A stretch of DNA of 64,000 nucleotides. Source: Cherax quadricarinatus. Its lineage: Eukaryota > Arthropoda > Malacostraca > Decapoda > Parastacidae. The notes under the pieces are model-generated. The model made no database searches. It saw nothing but the letters and a program-made list of their open reading frames with translations, and was not told the origin of the DNA. Position 1 is the stretch's first letter. Each line of letters opens with the position of its first letter. Below, in pieces: positions 31,888 to 41,774 of this stretch. Both the position numbers and the translations under genes were made by a program. The stretch is taken from the NCBI RefSeq assembly GCF_038502225.1, contig NW_027196406.1, positions 1 through 64,000 on the forward strand, read 5' to 3'.

Positions 31888-32622
31888 GGTTAGGTTACTT
31901 CTTTCTTTTTGTTTTTAAGAAAAAAAAAGAAAGAAGAAAAGAAAATAAAAATAAAAAAAAGAAAAAAAAAGGGGGGACCGGGGAGGGATAGTTCCTAGGA
32001 GGAATGAAAGGGCCAGAAATCTCCCTCCGCGCCCAAGAGGACTCGACACCGCTAGTAGCGCAGATGCAGCATGGAACCCGTGCCATACCCTACCCTTCAT
32101 GCCAGTAAACCAGCAATCTGGGATAGCAACCTCACATCTGCCGAGCTACCTCGGTGGACAAAAGAGAGGGCGGCCGGATATCCGCCACAAAGCATACCTC
32201 CTTCAGCCACCACCCCCGGAATCCGAAAGGTGGCTTCCAGAGATACACCCTTCGCCCAAAAGACACCCAAAGCCACTCCGGGATACCGGAGAGGGATCGG
32301 GACATCCCTAGGCAATCCAGATTCCACGGCAAACTACGCCACCGCCAAGAAACCTCAACGGAATGGGATGGACCCCGGTGTCCTTTCCCCTACCTAGGAA
32401 CTAGCGCGCCTGTGGGAGAAATCCCAAAGGACAAAAAGAGGAAGGGCAAAAGGGAGGAGTGGGGAGGAGGAGGAGGAAAGGAAAAAGGGGAGGATGGGGA
32501 GGATGGGATAGGGGAGGGGAGATTGGGGGGTAATTAGGTTCGGTCTGAGGAAGAAGACCGATAGGTCTAATTCCTCAGACCAAGAGCCTCTTCACCACGC
32601 CAAGGAGCCCCCCTTGAAGAGG
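31888..32622 (-). promoter_or_regulatory. LINE Y1 5' leader
   Basis: 735-base untranslated leader with a long A/G-rich tract on the plus strand (31917-31976) just before ORF1. LINE promoters usually lie inside such leaders (family knowledge); I see no specific motif. Its first ~100 bases resemble the head of the short repeats at 5022 and 12735. Confidence 0.6.
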
Positions 32623-32635
32623 AGGAGTATGGCAA

Positions 32636-34339
32636 ACAGTTCTGTCTGAAGGGTAGAGGCCCAATTATTGATGCGTGCTCCAATTTCTTTAAGAGAGCCA
32701 TCACTCTGTACGACAACAGCAGCACTACCAGCTGCACCAGTGGATATTTGAACAGAACCATCAACGTAAATAATTTGCGAGAGTGTGTGCTGTGTGACTA
32801 AGTTATCAATACAGCTTAAGGCCTCATGTTTGGCTTCAAGGCGAAGTTTTGGTTGTGATTTAAGAAGTAGTTTGGGGGGAAATGGAGGAATGGTAGTTTG
32901 GAATGGGGTAATATTCCATGGAGCGGAGAAGTGCCGCTGTTGCCTTACTTGACATAGATCATGTATCTGATTCATGCGGAGGTCGGTTCCAGTCTTTTCG
33001 ATCCATCTGGAGGAGTGTTCACCAGTGCTGAGGAAAGTTTGGAGGGCTTCTGTGCAGGGGTTTGAATGAGCTTGCCTGAGCATATTAACCCCAATTAGGA
33101 TATTTCTTTCAGTAACACGATCTCTGATGCTTGGAATATCAAGTTCTTTTTGCATATTTAAAATTTTGGCAGTAAGAGGGCATCCTAGGATGATCCTCAT
33201 TGCTTCGTTCTGCAGTTTTTCCAGCCCTCCAAGCTTTCAGTCAGACACAAGAGCAAGTAGTGGCGCAGCATAATCAACCAATGATCTAATATAAGCAAGA
33301 TACATCATTTTCACAATTTTAACATTAGCACCATACCTGGGGTGAAGCCCTGCCACAACTCTAAGTGCTCTTAGTCGTTCTTTGTATTGGCGACAAAGTC
33401 TTGTTACAACAGGTCCAAGTAGTGGAACCTCAAAGCCTAGATACCTGTATCTGCTTACATATTCTAGAAGAGACCCATCATGCAATTGGATCTGACGAAC
33501 TGTGCCTCTCTGTCGAGGAGGACGCCTATTGAGTATCTTTGTTTTATCAGTAGAGATTATCAACCCCAGGTCCTGACACGAGGCTAGTACATGATTAAGA
33601 ATGTTTTGGGTGTTGGAGAATCCGGTGGTGTGAATCATTATATCATCAGCAAAACTAATCACATAATTATGGGGCTGACTAGGCATAGCATTAAGTAATG
33701 CATTAATTAGAATATTGAACAGTGTGGGACTGAGCACACCTCCCTGTGGGGTTCCTAATTCAAAGTCTTTAGTTACACTTCTATGTCCCTGGAACAACAC
33801 AGACGATTTTCTGTTGGACAGGTAGCCTTTAATCCAGCGGAGAAGCCATCCTCCAACATCCATTCGGGCAAGTTCACTAATTATTACATGTCGGTTGGCT
33901 ACATCGAAAGCGGATTTAAGGTCAAGGAAGGTAGTGTAGGAGCTGTCAGTGTGCAGGGTGAGAAAGGTGGCTATGCAATGATGCACGCTCCTTCCATGCA
34001 TGAAACCATGTAACCGGGGAGACAAAAATTGTTTGATTCTGTACATGAGACGATTAAGAATCATTCTCTCAAATGTTTTACACAAGCAGCTAGTAAGAGA
34101 TATTGGGCGAAATGCATTTTGTTGATTGGGCTTAGGAATTGGAATGATGAGGCTGTTGGTCCAAGATTGAGGGAGCTCCCCAGTTACATAGCTCATGTTA
34201 TATAATTCAAGTAATGGATTACCTGGTACTCGACACAGCAATGTGAGTATGTTGTAAGTAATACCATCCTCACCAGGCGACGTGGAGTTGCCCTTAGTTA
34301 GCGCTGCATCAAGTTCGTAATTAGTGAAAGGAATGTTGC
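32636..34339 (-). pseudogene. LINE X RT and RNase H start (piece 2)
   Basis: RT motifs in order: STSPGEDGITYNIL, FRPISLTSCLCKTFERM, LHGFMHGRSVHH, TTFLDLKSAFDVAN, LGTPQGGVLSPTLFN and ISFADDIMIHTT. One in-frame TGA at 33237-33239 interrupts ALVSD / KLGGLEKLQNEAM; otherwise the frame is continuous. It then enters RNase H (IIYVDGSVQISTGAAGSAAV, LQTELFAILL), where Y1 is inserted. The acidic residues D of YVDGS and E of QTELF are retained. Confidence 0.87.
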
Positions 34340-34390
34340 AATCATCTGCCTTGGCAATATAAACACAAATGCAGTATAATGTGATCCTTT

Positions 34391-34432
34391 ATTGACTACG
34401 TTTCGCCCACACAGTGGGCTTTTTCAAGTCAC
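34391..34432 (-). ncRNA. hammerhead-like motif, Penelope-like family 1 (left arm)
   Basis: Minus strand: TGAC, then TTGAAAA, A, GCCCAC-TGT-GTGGGC hairpin, GAAACGTA, GTCA. The helix I strands TGAC/GTCA pair, the helix II hairpin is perfect, and GAAA is present. The usual CTGATGA core is changed at positions 3, 7 and 8. A mirror copy lies at 37087-37128 (+). Penelope-like elements are known to carry hammerhead ribozymes; activity here is unproven. Confidence 0.55.
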
Positions 34433-34600
34433 AAACAGAACTACCTGGGGTGGAAGGAACGCGAGTATTTATAGTCCGGCTGAGGTCAGGTGAAGAATGC
34501 TGCATCTGATGATGTACCGAGTTGGGTTGTAGAGTCTAAAAACTTGGGTAGCTTGGAAAGGAGACTGGACAAGTTTGTGAGCAGACCTTCTACAGTGTTC

Positions 34601-35618
34601 TTATGTGGGATAGCGATGAAGAAGTTTCTTGGCAAGTGGTTCAGCTATGTTATAGAAGCCACTATTCTGGTTGAAGTTGTCGGATATAGAAATAAGTGAT
34701 GATTCCAGGATTCTTCGGTATTGAGTGTTGTCTTCTGTGGCGATAAGTCTTGAGTTTCTGTAGTTTATCAAGTGGTTGTGTGAATTACGGTGTTGTACGC
34801 AGGCATTCCTTGTGTCGTCAGACCTGCTTGCGTATTGGTGTTCTGAAATACGTGTTTGGAGGTCCCTTGATGTTTCGCCCACGTATAACTTGTTGCAGTC
34901 ATTACAAGGGATTATGTATACCCCTGCAGAGGATGGAGGCTTGTCCTGCCTACTACTGGTGATGTCCTTGATGGTCGTGGTTGTGGATGTAGATACTTGG
35001 AATGATGTTTTGGCAAAGATGTTGGAAACATGTTTGGCAATGGAGTTGGTGGGAAGGACTATGTATCTCTTCTCGGCAGTGTCTTCTCTGGGTGTGTTGA
35101 AGATGTTTAGTGTTCGCCGTCTGCAGTCTCTGATGAAGTGACGAGGATAGTGGAGTTTGGAAAATACCTGTTCAATTATAGTGCATTCTTCCTCAAGGAA
35201 CTCGTTGCTGCAGATTCTGAGTGCACGCAGGAAGAAGCCTATAATTACACCACGTTTGGTTTTGGTGTCGTGGTGAGAGTAGAAGTGGAGAAGATCGTTT
35301 TGGTTGGTGGGTTTTCGATAGACTTTAAAACGAAGTTCGTGGTCAGCTTTGCAGAGTAGAACATCAAGGAAAGGAAGAGTGTTGTCGACCTCTTCTTCAA
35401 GTGTGAACTGGATTGAAGGCTCGACCTGGTTGAGCTTGTCTTGGAGAGCTTGAACGTTGAAGCGTTTAGGAGTTATGAGGAGAATGTCGTCAACATAACG
35501 GAGCCAGGTGACAGACGAAGGAATAATGGTGGAGAAACGTTCGGCTTCTAGATGTTCCATGTATAGGTTCGCTAGGACTGGACTGAGTGGCGAACCCATG
35601 GGTAGTCCAAAAGTCTGC
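34601..35618 (-). pseudogene. Penelope-like RT with GIY-YIG, shorter inverted copy
   Basis: Minus-strand copy beginning at the RT motif FGLPMGSPLSPVLANLY and continuing through YVDD and GIY-YIG to the same stop. It is identical to the plus copy except for the few differences I could see, for example RRRT versus RRRA. Truncated before the first RT aspartate. Confidence 0.88.
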
Positions 35619-36918
35619 CAAACACCTCTCGAAACTCTTGGGCACTATCAGTCCAGCACATCTCAAACACTCAGGTGATCTTCTCAATCGCATTCGCAAC
35701 ATCAACATCAGGAACAAGAAACTTTCCAGCCTTGACGTGACTTCCCTATTCACTAAAGTACCTACTAAACAAGCCATCGATCTCTTGCGCAAGAAAATTG
35801 ACGATTCACTTGATCTTCCCATTCCAGCCAGCGACTTCATCGACCTGGTTGAACTATGTGTTGGCTTTACGTGTTTCTCTTTTGAAAATCACCTCTTTCA
35901 GCAGACTTTTGGACTACCCATGGGTTCGCCACTCAGTCCAGTCCTAGCGAACCTATACATGGAACATCTAGAAGCCGAACGTTTCTCCACCATTATTCCT
36001 TCGTCTGTCACCTGGCTCCGTTATGTTGACGACATTCTCCTCATAACTCCTAAACGCTTCAACGTTCAAGCTCTCCAAGACAAGCTCAACCAGGTCGAGC
36101 CTTCAATCCAGTTCACACTTGAAGAAGAGGTCGACAACACTCTTCCTTTCCTTGATGTTCTACTCTGCAAAGCTGACCACGAACTTCGTTTTAAAGTCTA
36201 TCGAAAACCCACCAACCAAAACGATCTTCTCCACTTCTACTCTCACCACGACACCAAAACCAAACGTGGTGTAATTATAGGCTTCTTCCTGCGTGCACTC
36301 AGAATCTGCAGCAACGAGTTCCTTGAGGAAGAATGCACTATAATTGAACAGGTATTTTCCAAACTCCACTATCCTCGTCACTTCATCAGAGACTGCAGAC
36401 GGCGAGCACTAAACATCTTCAACACACCCAGAGAAGACACTGCCGAGAAGAGATACATAGTCCTTCCCACCAACTCCATTGCCAAACATGTTTCCAACAT
36501 CTTTGCCAAAACATCATTCCAAGTATCTACATCCACAACCACGACCATCAAGGACATCACCAGTAGTAGGCAGGACAAGCCTCCATCCTCTGCAGGGGTA
36601 TACATAATCCCTTGTAATGACTGCAACAAGTTATACGTGGGCGAAACATCAAGGGACCTCCAAACACGTATTTCAGAACACCAATACGCAAGCAGGTCTG
36701 ACGACACAAGGAATGCCTGCGTACAACACCGTAATTCACACAACCACTTGATAAACTACAGAAACTCAAGACTTATCGCCACAGAAGACAACACTCAATA
36801 CCGAAGAATCCTGGAATCATCACTTATTTCTATATCCGACAACTTCAACCAGAATAGTGGCTTCTATAACATAGCTGAACCACTTGCCAAGAAACTTCTT
36901 CATCGCTATCCCACATAA
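35619..36918 (+). CDS. Penelope-like RT with GIY-YIG endonuclease, 5'-truncated
   Basis: Open from the junction to TAA at 36918 (about 432 codons). It starts inside the RT: KHLSKLLGTISPAHLKH, LSSLDVTSLFTKVP (first RT aspartate), FGLPMGSPLSPVLANLY, VTWLRYVDDILLITP (YVDD active site) and LPFLDVLLCK. The C-terminal GIY-YIG nuclease has GVYIIPCNDCNKLYVGET and RDLQTRISEH. The ~35 codons upstream of 35619 are antisense of the other arm and not part of the protein. With its N-terminal RT part missing it is not expected to be active. Confidence 0.88.
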
Positions 36919-37086
36919 GAACACTGTAGAAGGTCTGCTCACAAACTTGTCCAGTCTCCTTTCCAAGCTACCCAAGTTTTTAGACTCTACAACCCAACTC
37001 GGTACATCATCAGATGCAGCATTCTTCACCTGACCTCAGCCGGACTATAAATACTCGCGTTCCTTCCACCCCAGGTAGTTCTGTTT

Positions 37087-37128
37087 GTGACTTGAAAAAG
37101 CCCACTGTGTGGGCGAAACGTAGTCAAT
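37087..37128 (+). ncRNA. hammerhead-like motif, Penelope-like family 1 (right arm)
   Basis: Same sequence as 34391-34432 on the opposite strand: TGAC, TTGAAAA, hairpin GCCCAC-TGT-GTGGGC, GAAACGTA, GTCA. Confidence 0.55.
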
Positions 37129-37209
37129 AAAGGATCACATTATACTGCATTTGTGTTTATATTGCCATTGTGTCGGTATTTTATACCATTTATTTCAATC
37201 ATCTGCCTT

Positions 37210-38360
37210 ACTGAGCATAAAGCAAACAAGTCTGTCCCTTGCATCATATTTGTCATTTAATTTTGCCTGTGTGGTACTGGGGAGATTGTCATAGCTAGAT
37301 GTAGCAGCCCAAGCACTGACTAACTCATTCGCCCTATGCAAGGGATGAGGGTGCGCGATCTGCCCAGTTCGGTCACCCTTAATTCTATTTATGTCCCTCC
37401 ATGCCCGGCTAAGTGGGGTGTGAGCATTAAGACCGTTGACAAACTTTTCCCAGTCGGTTTGCCGCAGCTCTGTCATACGCTCTCTGGCAGCAGCAAGGGC
37501 AGTTTGGAAGAGCCTCAGCATTCCAGGGGTACGATGTTTTCTATAGGCTAGGCCTAGTCTGAGAGCAGTACGTTTCAGTGTACGAAGTTTAGAATCATTG
37601 TAATAAGTATGGTTTTTGAAGGAGGTATGATTATTATGGAAGTTTGTTGGGTTTAGAGTACCAAGAGGTTGCAGTGGCGGCTCCAAGTAGTTCTGAATAC
37701 TGCTCACAAGATCATTGTTAAAGGTCTCTACAGAGGAACACTCATAGGAATTATACCAGTCAGTCACATGTGCAACAAAGTCATCATGCTGATCTGTGGG
37801 AACATTAAAACGTTTCCGTTTGAATATCCCACCAGGAAGAATAGTATTACCAATATCTAGAGAGGTTAGCCTAGGGAAATGATCAGACGCTATATCTGTT
37901 ACAATGGAAGACTCACAGCTGGCAGAAGTAATGTTGAAGCCCAGGCACAGATCAAGGACGCCTCCATAGATATGTGTGGGTTCAAGGTCACCTACAATTT
38001 GGACATTATCATGACTGTTTAAGAGTGACAACAGTTGATTGCCATTACGATTACCAAACTGTGAGTTTCCAATGCTTTTGTGTCTCGCATTGTAATCGCC
38101 AATAATAAGAGTAGACTCAGAATGAGCACAAGTTGGGAGCTCCAAGTAATTAAATTTATCAGCAGGAGCATACAAGTTAAATATGTTGAGAGCAGAGTTC
38201 CCTATATAAATCCTAACACAGTGATATTGTAGCCCCTCTGTTTTCTTGTGTGCAAGAAGTTGATGGGGAAGTGATTTTTTAATATATAGAACACAAGAGT
38301 TAGTAGATTTGAGGTTGTATGCAACAACAGCAATGGGCAACGTGTGATGAACACGAACGT
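37210..38360 (-). pseudogene. LINE X endonuclease domain (piece 1)
   Basis: Open from about 38353 (after a TGA) through RVHHTLPIAVVAYNLKS, LIIGDYNARHKSIGN (metal-binding region), GGVLDLCLGF and IASDHFPRLTS (catalytic SDH) to SKADD, where the Penelope-like insertion supplies a stop. The first ~80 residues expected for the endonuclease are missing. The linker after the endonuclease (ALAAARERMTELRQTDW, PLSRAWRDINRIKG) is well preserved. Confidence 0.85.
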
Positions 38361-38609
38361 TTCAGGAAAAGAAAATAGGAAATATTCCACACTGATTGTT
38401 ACCGCAGGAAGAGGGTACAGAGAGACAGCCACGTTCCATCAATACCTACGCGGAAGTCTACTAGCCTTGTCCTTCATGTTGTTTTAGGTTTGAACTCAGG
38501 TCACTTATTCTCCAATAATTTTCGTGGCCTTATCCTAGGTAATTTACACACATGTTACAATGTAAAACAATTATAATCACCCTAAAACTTGTGTATTTGC
38601 ACTTGTGTA

Positions 38610-38660
38610 TTATTATAATCAAAAAGAAGCGCTAAGCCACAAAGGCTATACAGCGCTGCA
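38610..38660 (-). mobile_element. 51-bp LINE Y tail insertion
   Basis: Minus-strand TGCAGCGCTGTATAGCC to TTTTTGATTATAATAA, the last ~50 bases of LINE Y. Perfect 12-bp target duplication TGCACTTGTGTA at 38598-38609 and 38661-38672. Confidence 0.85.
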
Positions 38661-38672
38661 TGCACTTGTGTA

Positions 38673-39065
38673 AATTCTGGTTAAATAAATATTTCCAATG
38701 GGGTCTTACACGTTTTGTAAAATTTTACCTAAAATTATTCAGGGAATTCACGAAATGTGACAAATTTCTGAAAAGGGATTACATAGTCACATAAAACAGC
38801 GTTTTATGTCCACTAAAACAGTGTTTTATGTAGATTTAGCCTCAGTAGTCAATGTTACTACTTTCCATTCATAGTTATGAGGTTTAATAATACAAAAGGT
38901 AAATTATTTACAGAAATTTATCATGAAATAACATGGAAGTTCCAATCTGGTTCCTGATTTTTTTTCTTCTTCCAAGGTTTTCCTTCATAGCTTGAGAACG
39001 CCTCACCCGATCGCCTTGAAATTTATGACACTGGTGTACTATAACTAGGAAAAGATTCATGCAAC
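38673..39065. other. no recognised feature
   Basis: AT-rich intergenic sequence with two near-copies of AAAACAGCGTTTTATGT (38795, 38817). No gene or named repeat seen. Confidence 0.5.
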
Positions 39066-39270
39066 TACTGATATAAGATAAGATTTTGTTGGCACTTTTA
39101 ACCCGGAGTGTTAACTACCCAAGATAACCCGAGAAAGTCAGTGCTTCATCGAAGACTGTCTGTCTTATTTCCATTATTGTTCTTTAAGCTTGTACGCCAG
39201 GATGCCACCCACACCGGTCGACTAAACGGGGACAACAGGTTTAAGTAAACACGTCCGGTATTTCCACCCT
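39066..39270 (-). mobile_element. tRNA-SINE, head-truncated and diverged
   Basis: Same body as 20123-20425 on the minus strand (plus text TAACCCGGAGTGTTAACTACC, AGAAAGTCAGTGCTTCATCG, CACACCGGTCGACTAA). It stops before the tRNA head, where LINE W copy 2 begins. Confidence 0.75.
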
Positions 39271-39271
39271 T

Positions 39272-40635
39272 GTCGGTCGCTCCTGTCTGTCCCAACTACT
39301 GGACAACTATGACAAGGTCCTGGATGCTCTAGAAGACAAACAGAATGCAAATGTAATATACACAGACTTTGCAAAAGCCCTTGACAAGTGTAACCATGGT
39401 GTAATAGTACACAAAATGCGTGATAAAGGAATAACAGGAAGAGTTCGTAGATGGATCTATAATTTCCTCACAAACAGAACACAAAGAGTAGTAGTCAACA
39501 GAGTAAAGTCTGAGGCGACTACGGTGAAAAGCTCTGTTCCACAAGGCACAGTACTCGCTCCCATCTTGTTTCTCATACTCATATCTGACAGACAGGGATA
39601 GAAGCCACAGCGCCGTGTCTTCCTTAGCAGATGGTACCCGAATCTGCATGACAGTGTCTTCCATTGAAGACACTGCGGACATCAGAAAACAATATGAAGT
39701 TCAATGATGAGAAATTTTCAATTACTCCGATATGGAAAACGTGAGGAAATTAAAACTGCATAGGAGTATAAAAAAATTCCAACCACACAATATTATTATT
39801 ATTATTATAATCAAAAAGAAGCGCTAAGCCACAAGGGCTATACAGCGCTCCAACCACACAATAGAGCGAAAAACTAATGTCAAAGACCTGGGAGTGATCA
39901 TGTCAGAAGATCTCACCTTCAAGGACCATAAGATTGGATCAATCGTATCTGCTAGAAAAATGACAGAATGGATAATGAGAACTTTCAAAACCAGGGATGC
40001 CAAGCCCATGATGGCACTCTTCAGGTCACTTGTTCTATCTAGGCTGGAATATTGCTGCACACTAACAGCACCTTTCATGGCAGGTGAAATTGCTGACCTA
40101 GAAAATGTACAGAGAACCTTCACGGCACACACAACTGCGATAAACCACCTCACTTTACCGGGAGTGCTTGAAGTTCCTAAACCTGTACTCCCTGGAATGC
40201 AGGCGGGAGAGATACATGATTATATACACCTGGAAAATCCTAGAGGGACTAGTACCAAACTTGCACACGAAAATCACTCCCTATGAAAGCAAAAGACTCG
40301 CCAGACGATGCAATATTCCCCCAATGAAAAGCAGGGGTGCCACTAGCACGATAAGAGACAACACAATAAGTGTCAGGGGCCCAAGACTGTTCAACTTCCT
40401 CCCAGCATACATAAGGGGGATTACCAATAGACCCCTGGCTGTCTTCAAGCAGGCACTGGACAGGCACTTTAAGTCGGTACCTGACCAGCCGGGTTGTGGC
40501 TCATACGTTGGATTACGCGCGGCCAGCAGTAACAGCCTGGTTGATCAGGCCCTGGTCCATCATGAGGCCTGGTCACAGACTGGGCCGCGGGGGCGTTGAC
40601 CCCCGGAACTCTCTCCAGGCATACTCCAGGATCAA
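39272..40635 (+). pseudogene. LINE W copy 2, 5'-truncated, decayed
   Basis: Starts within the RT at GRSCLSQLLDNYDKVL. It keeps VPQGTVLAPILFLILISD, loses the FADD region to frameshifts and deletions, then resumes IMSEDLTFKDHKIGS, LSRLEYCCTLTAPFMAGEI, and after another frameshift RGPRLFNFLPAYIRGI, ending SQTGPRGR. A 57-bp LINE Y tail has inserted at 39793. Confidence 0.85.
39793..39849 (-). mobile_element. 57-bp LINE Y tail insertion within LINE W copy 2
   Basis: Minus-strand AGCGCTGTATAGCCCTTGTG to TTGATTATAATAATAATAAT. Target duplication CCAACCACACAATA at 39779-39792 and 39850-39863. Confidence 0.85.
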
Positions 40636-40939
40636 ACCACGGACACTACCAGGTCAATTTTGTATCAATCATTCCCGATTTTGGTTTCAGCGCCACAACA
40701 CGAGAAAGGTTCTGTTGATCGGCTTCAAATTTTCATTACCGGTGAATTCTACTTTGACTTCTGTAGAATTCCTTTGTGCGCATGTAGAGGTAGAGAGGGC
40801 TGGGTTTATGAGATACGGGAATATCGTTCTCTGATCGCAGATAGACCGAACCACATGTAATTTTTGCACATTAGAGGTTCGTATATGTCAAAATTCATTA
40901 AATACTTAAATTAAAATATGCCATACTATTACAGCTCGT
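40636..40939. other. no recognised feature
   Basis: Unique-looking sequence between LINE W copy 2 and the Penelope-like tandem. Short open frames exist on both strands but have no recognisable domain. Confidence 0.5.
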
Positions 40940-41006
40940 GTGATGAATGGTTTGAAAAACCGACAAGTTGAAGATTGAGACACTTATGCAGCATATGGGA
41001 ATCTTT

Positions 41007-41052
41007 ATTCAGGAAACGTTTCGCCACACAGTGGCTTCATCAGTCCAATACA
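41007..41052 (-). ncRNA. hammerhead ribozyme-like motif, family 2, unit 1
   Basis: Minus strand: GGA, CTGATGA (consensus core), A, hairpin GCCAC-TGT-GTGGC, GAAACGTT, then TCC pairing with GGA. All conserved hammerhead core elements are visible; an extra A follows the CTGATGA box. GAAACGTTTC is self-complementary, suiting a dimeric helix III. Identical in unit 2. Confidence 0.65.
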
Positions 41053-41384
41053 AAGAGGAAGGCGTAAGGAGAGGAGGAGAATGAGGTAATCAGTCCCTCA
41101 ACCTGGAGTCGATGTGTTCAGTCCATCAATCTTGTAGAATGTACAGCATAGGGCCGTAGACGTGGCTTATATACTGTAGTGAGGTGACGTGAAGCAGATG
41201 GAGGCGGGGTCATAGTGGTACCATCCACTAGTCGAAGTAGGTCTTCGTCCAAAGGTTGAACAAGTGTTGAAGAATTCTTTGTAACAAGACCCCATGATGC
41301 TGCCGTGTCTGACAGTTGTGATGAATGGTTTGAAAAACCGACAAGTTGAAGATTGAGACACTTATGCAGCATATGGGAATCTTT

Positions 41385-41430
41385 ATTCAGGAAACGTTTC
41401 GCCACACAGTGGCTTCATCAGTCCAATACA
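41385..41430 (-). ncRNA. hammerhead ribozyme-like motif, family 2, unit 2
   Basis: Exact repeat of 41007-41052, 378 bases on, so a transcript through the tandem would carry two ribozyme copies one unit apart. Confidence 0.65.
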
Positions 41431-41774
41431 AAGAGGAAGGCGTAAGGAGAGGAGGAGAATGAGGTAATCAGTCCCTCAACCTGGAGTCGATGTGTTCAGT
41501 CCATCAATCTTGTAGAATGTACAGCATAGGGCCGTAGACGTGGCTTATATACTGTAGTGAGGTGACGTGAAGCAGATGGAGGCGGGGTCATAGTGGTACC
41601 ATCCACTAGTCGAAGTAGGTCTTCGTCCAAAGGTTGAACAAGTGTTGAAGAATTCTTTGTAACAAGACCCCATGATGCTGCCGTGTCTGACAGTTGTGAT
41701 GAATGGTTTGAAAAACCGACAAGTTGAAGATTGAGACACTTATGCAGCATATGGGATTCCCATATGCTGCACTC

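Larger units (their letters stand above)
25998..32622 (-). mobile_element. LINE Y1: full-length I-type two-ORF LINE
   Basis: 6.6-kb minus-strand insertion into LINE X with target duplications AGGAGTATGGCAA at 25985-25997 and 32623-32635. The 5' end reads CCTCTTCAAGGGGGGCTCC; a 735-base leader precedes ORF1. The 3' end reads AGCGCTGTATAGCCCTTGTG and a TAATAATAATGA tail. RNase H plus three zinc knuckles in ORF1 place it in the I/Nimb-like group (motif recognition). Both ORFs are open, so it could be an active master copy. Confidence 0.93.
34354..37195. mobile_element. Penelope-like element, head-to-head inverted dimer
   Basis: Two 5'-truncated copies face away from each other: minus-strand copy 34354-35618 and plus-strand copy from about 35619. 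Arms 34354-35618 and 35901-37173 are near-perfect inverted repeats of about 1.27 kb; the plus copy has about 280 extra 5' bases. The insertion is flanked by CAATCATCTGCCTT at 34340-34353 and 37196-37209. The target is LINE X. Both outer ends carry the conserved 3' segment with a hammerhead-like motif. Inverted or tandem partial copies are typical of Penelope-like insertions (family knowledge). Confidence 0.92.
25271..38360 (-). mobile_element. LINE X: RNase H-bearing LINE, interrupted by Y1 and a Penelope-like dimer
   Basis: Three pieces of one minus-strand element are separated by later insertions: 37210-38360 (endonuclease), 32636-34339 (RT and first part of RNase H) and 25271-25984 (rest of RNase H and C-terminus). 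The protein reads across both gaps: SKADD + CNIPFTNY across the Penelope-like insert, and LQTELFAILL + ALKCIYVSKI across Y1. The interruptions carry 14- and 13-bp target duplications. The 5' end is truncated within the endonuclease. Confidence 0.9.
40940..41757 (-). mobile_element. Penelope-like pseudo-LTR tandem (378-bp units), family 2
   Basis: Two 378-bp head-to-tail units (40940-41317, 41318-41695) with no difference that I saw, plus a 62-base start of a third, ending in a short inverted echo (CATATGGGATTCCCATATG). Each unit contains the GGAAACGTTTCGCCACACAG segment typical of Penelope-like 3' ends. Minus-strand open frames across the unit border (SHMLHKCLNLQLVGFSNHS) carry no domain I know. 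Tandem partial copies forming pseudo-LTRs are usual for this class. Confidence 0.8.

Noticed and set aside
31895..32537. Several 60-127 codon frames on both strands before LINE Y1 ORF1 (and the same in Y2)
   Set aside because: They lie in the untranslated leader, overlap each other in different frames, and have low-complexity or no domain; kept only as leader.
35587..35618. N-terminus MANPWVVQK of the Penelope-like RT frame
   Set aside because: These codons are the antisense of the opposite arm (its GSPLSP region) and lie beyond the junction, so they are not part of the element's protein.
41118..41750. Possible small protein of 84-95 residues in the Penelope-like tandem
   Set aside because: It crosses the unit border, matches nothing I know, and overlaps the ribozyme-like segment; more likely non-coding.
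41318..41757. CRISPR-like or LTR structure at the 378-bp tandem
   Set aside because: Units are contiguous with no spacers and have Penelope-like end sequence; eukaryotic context.
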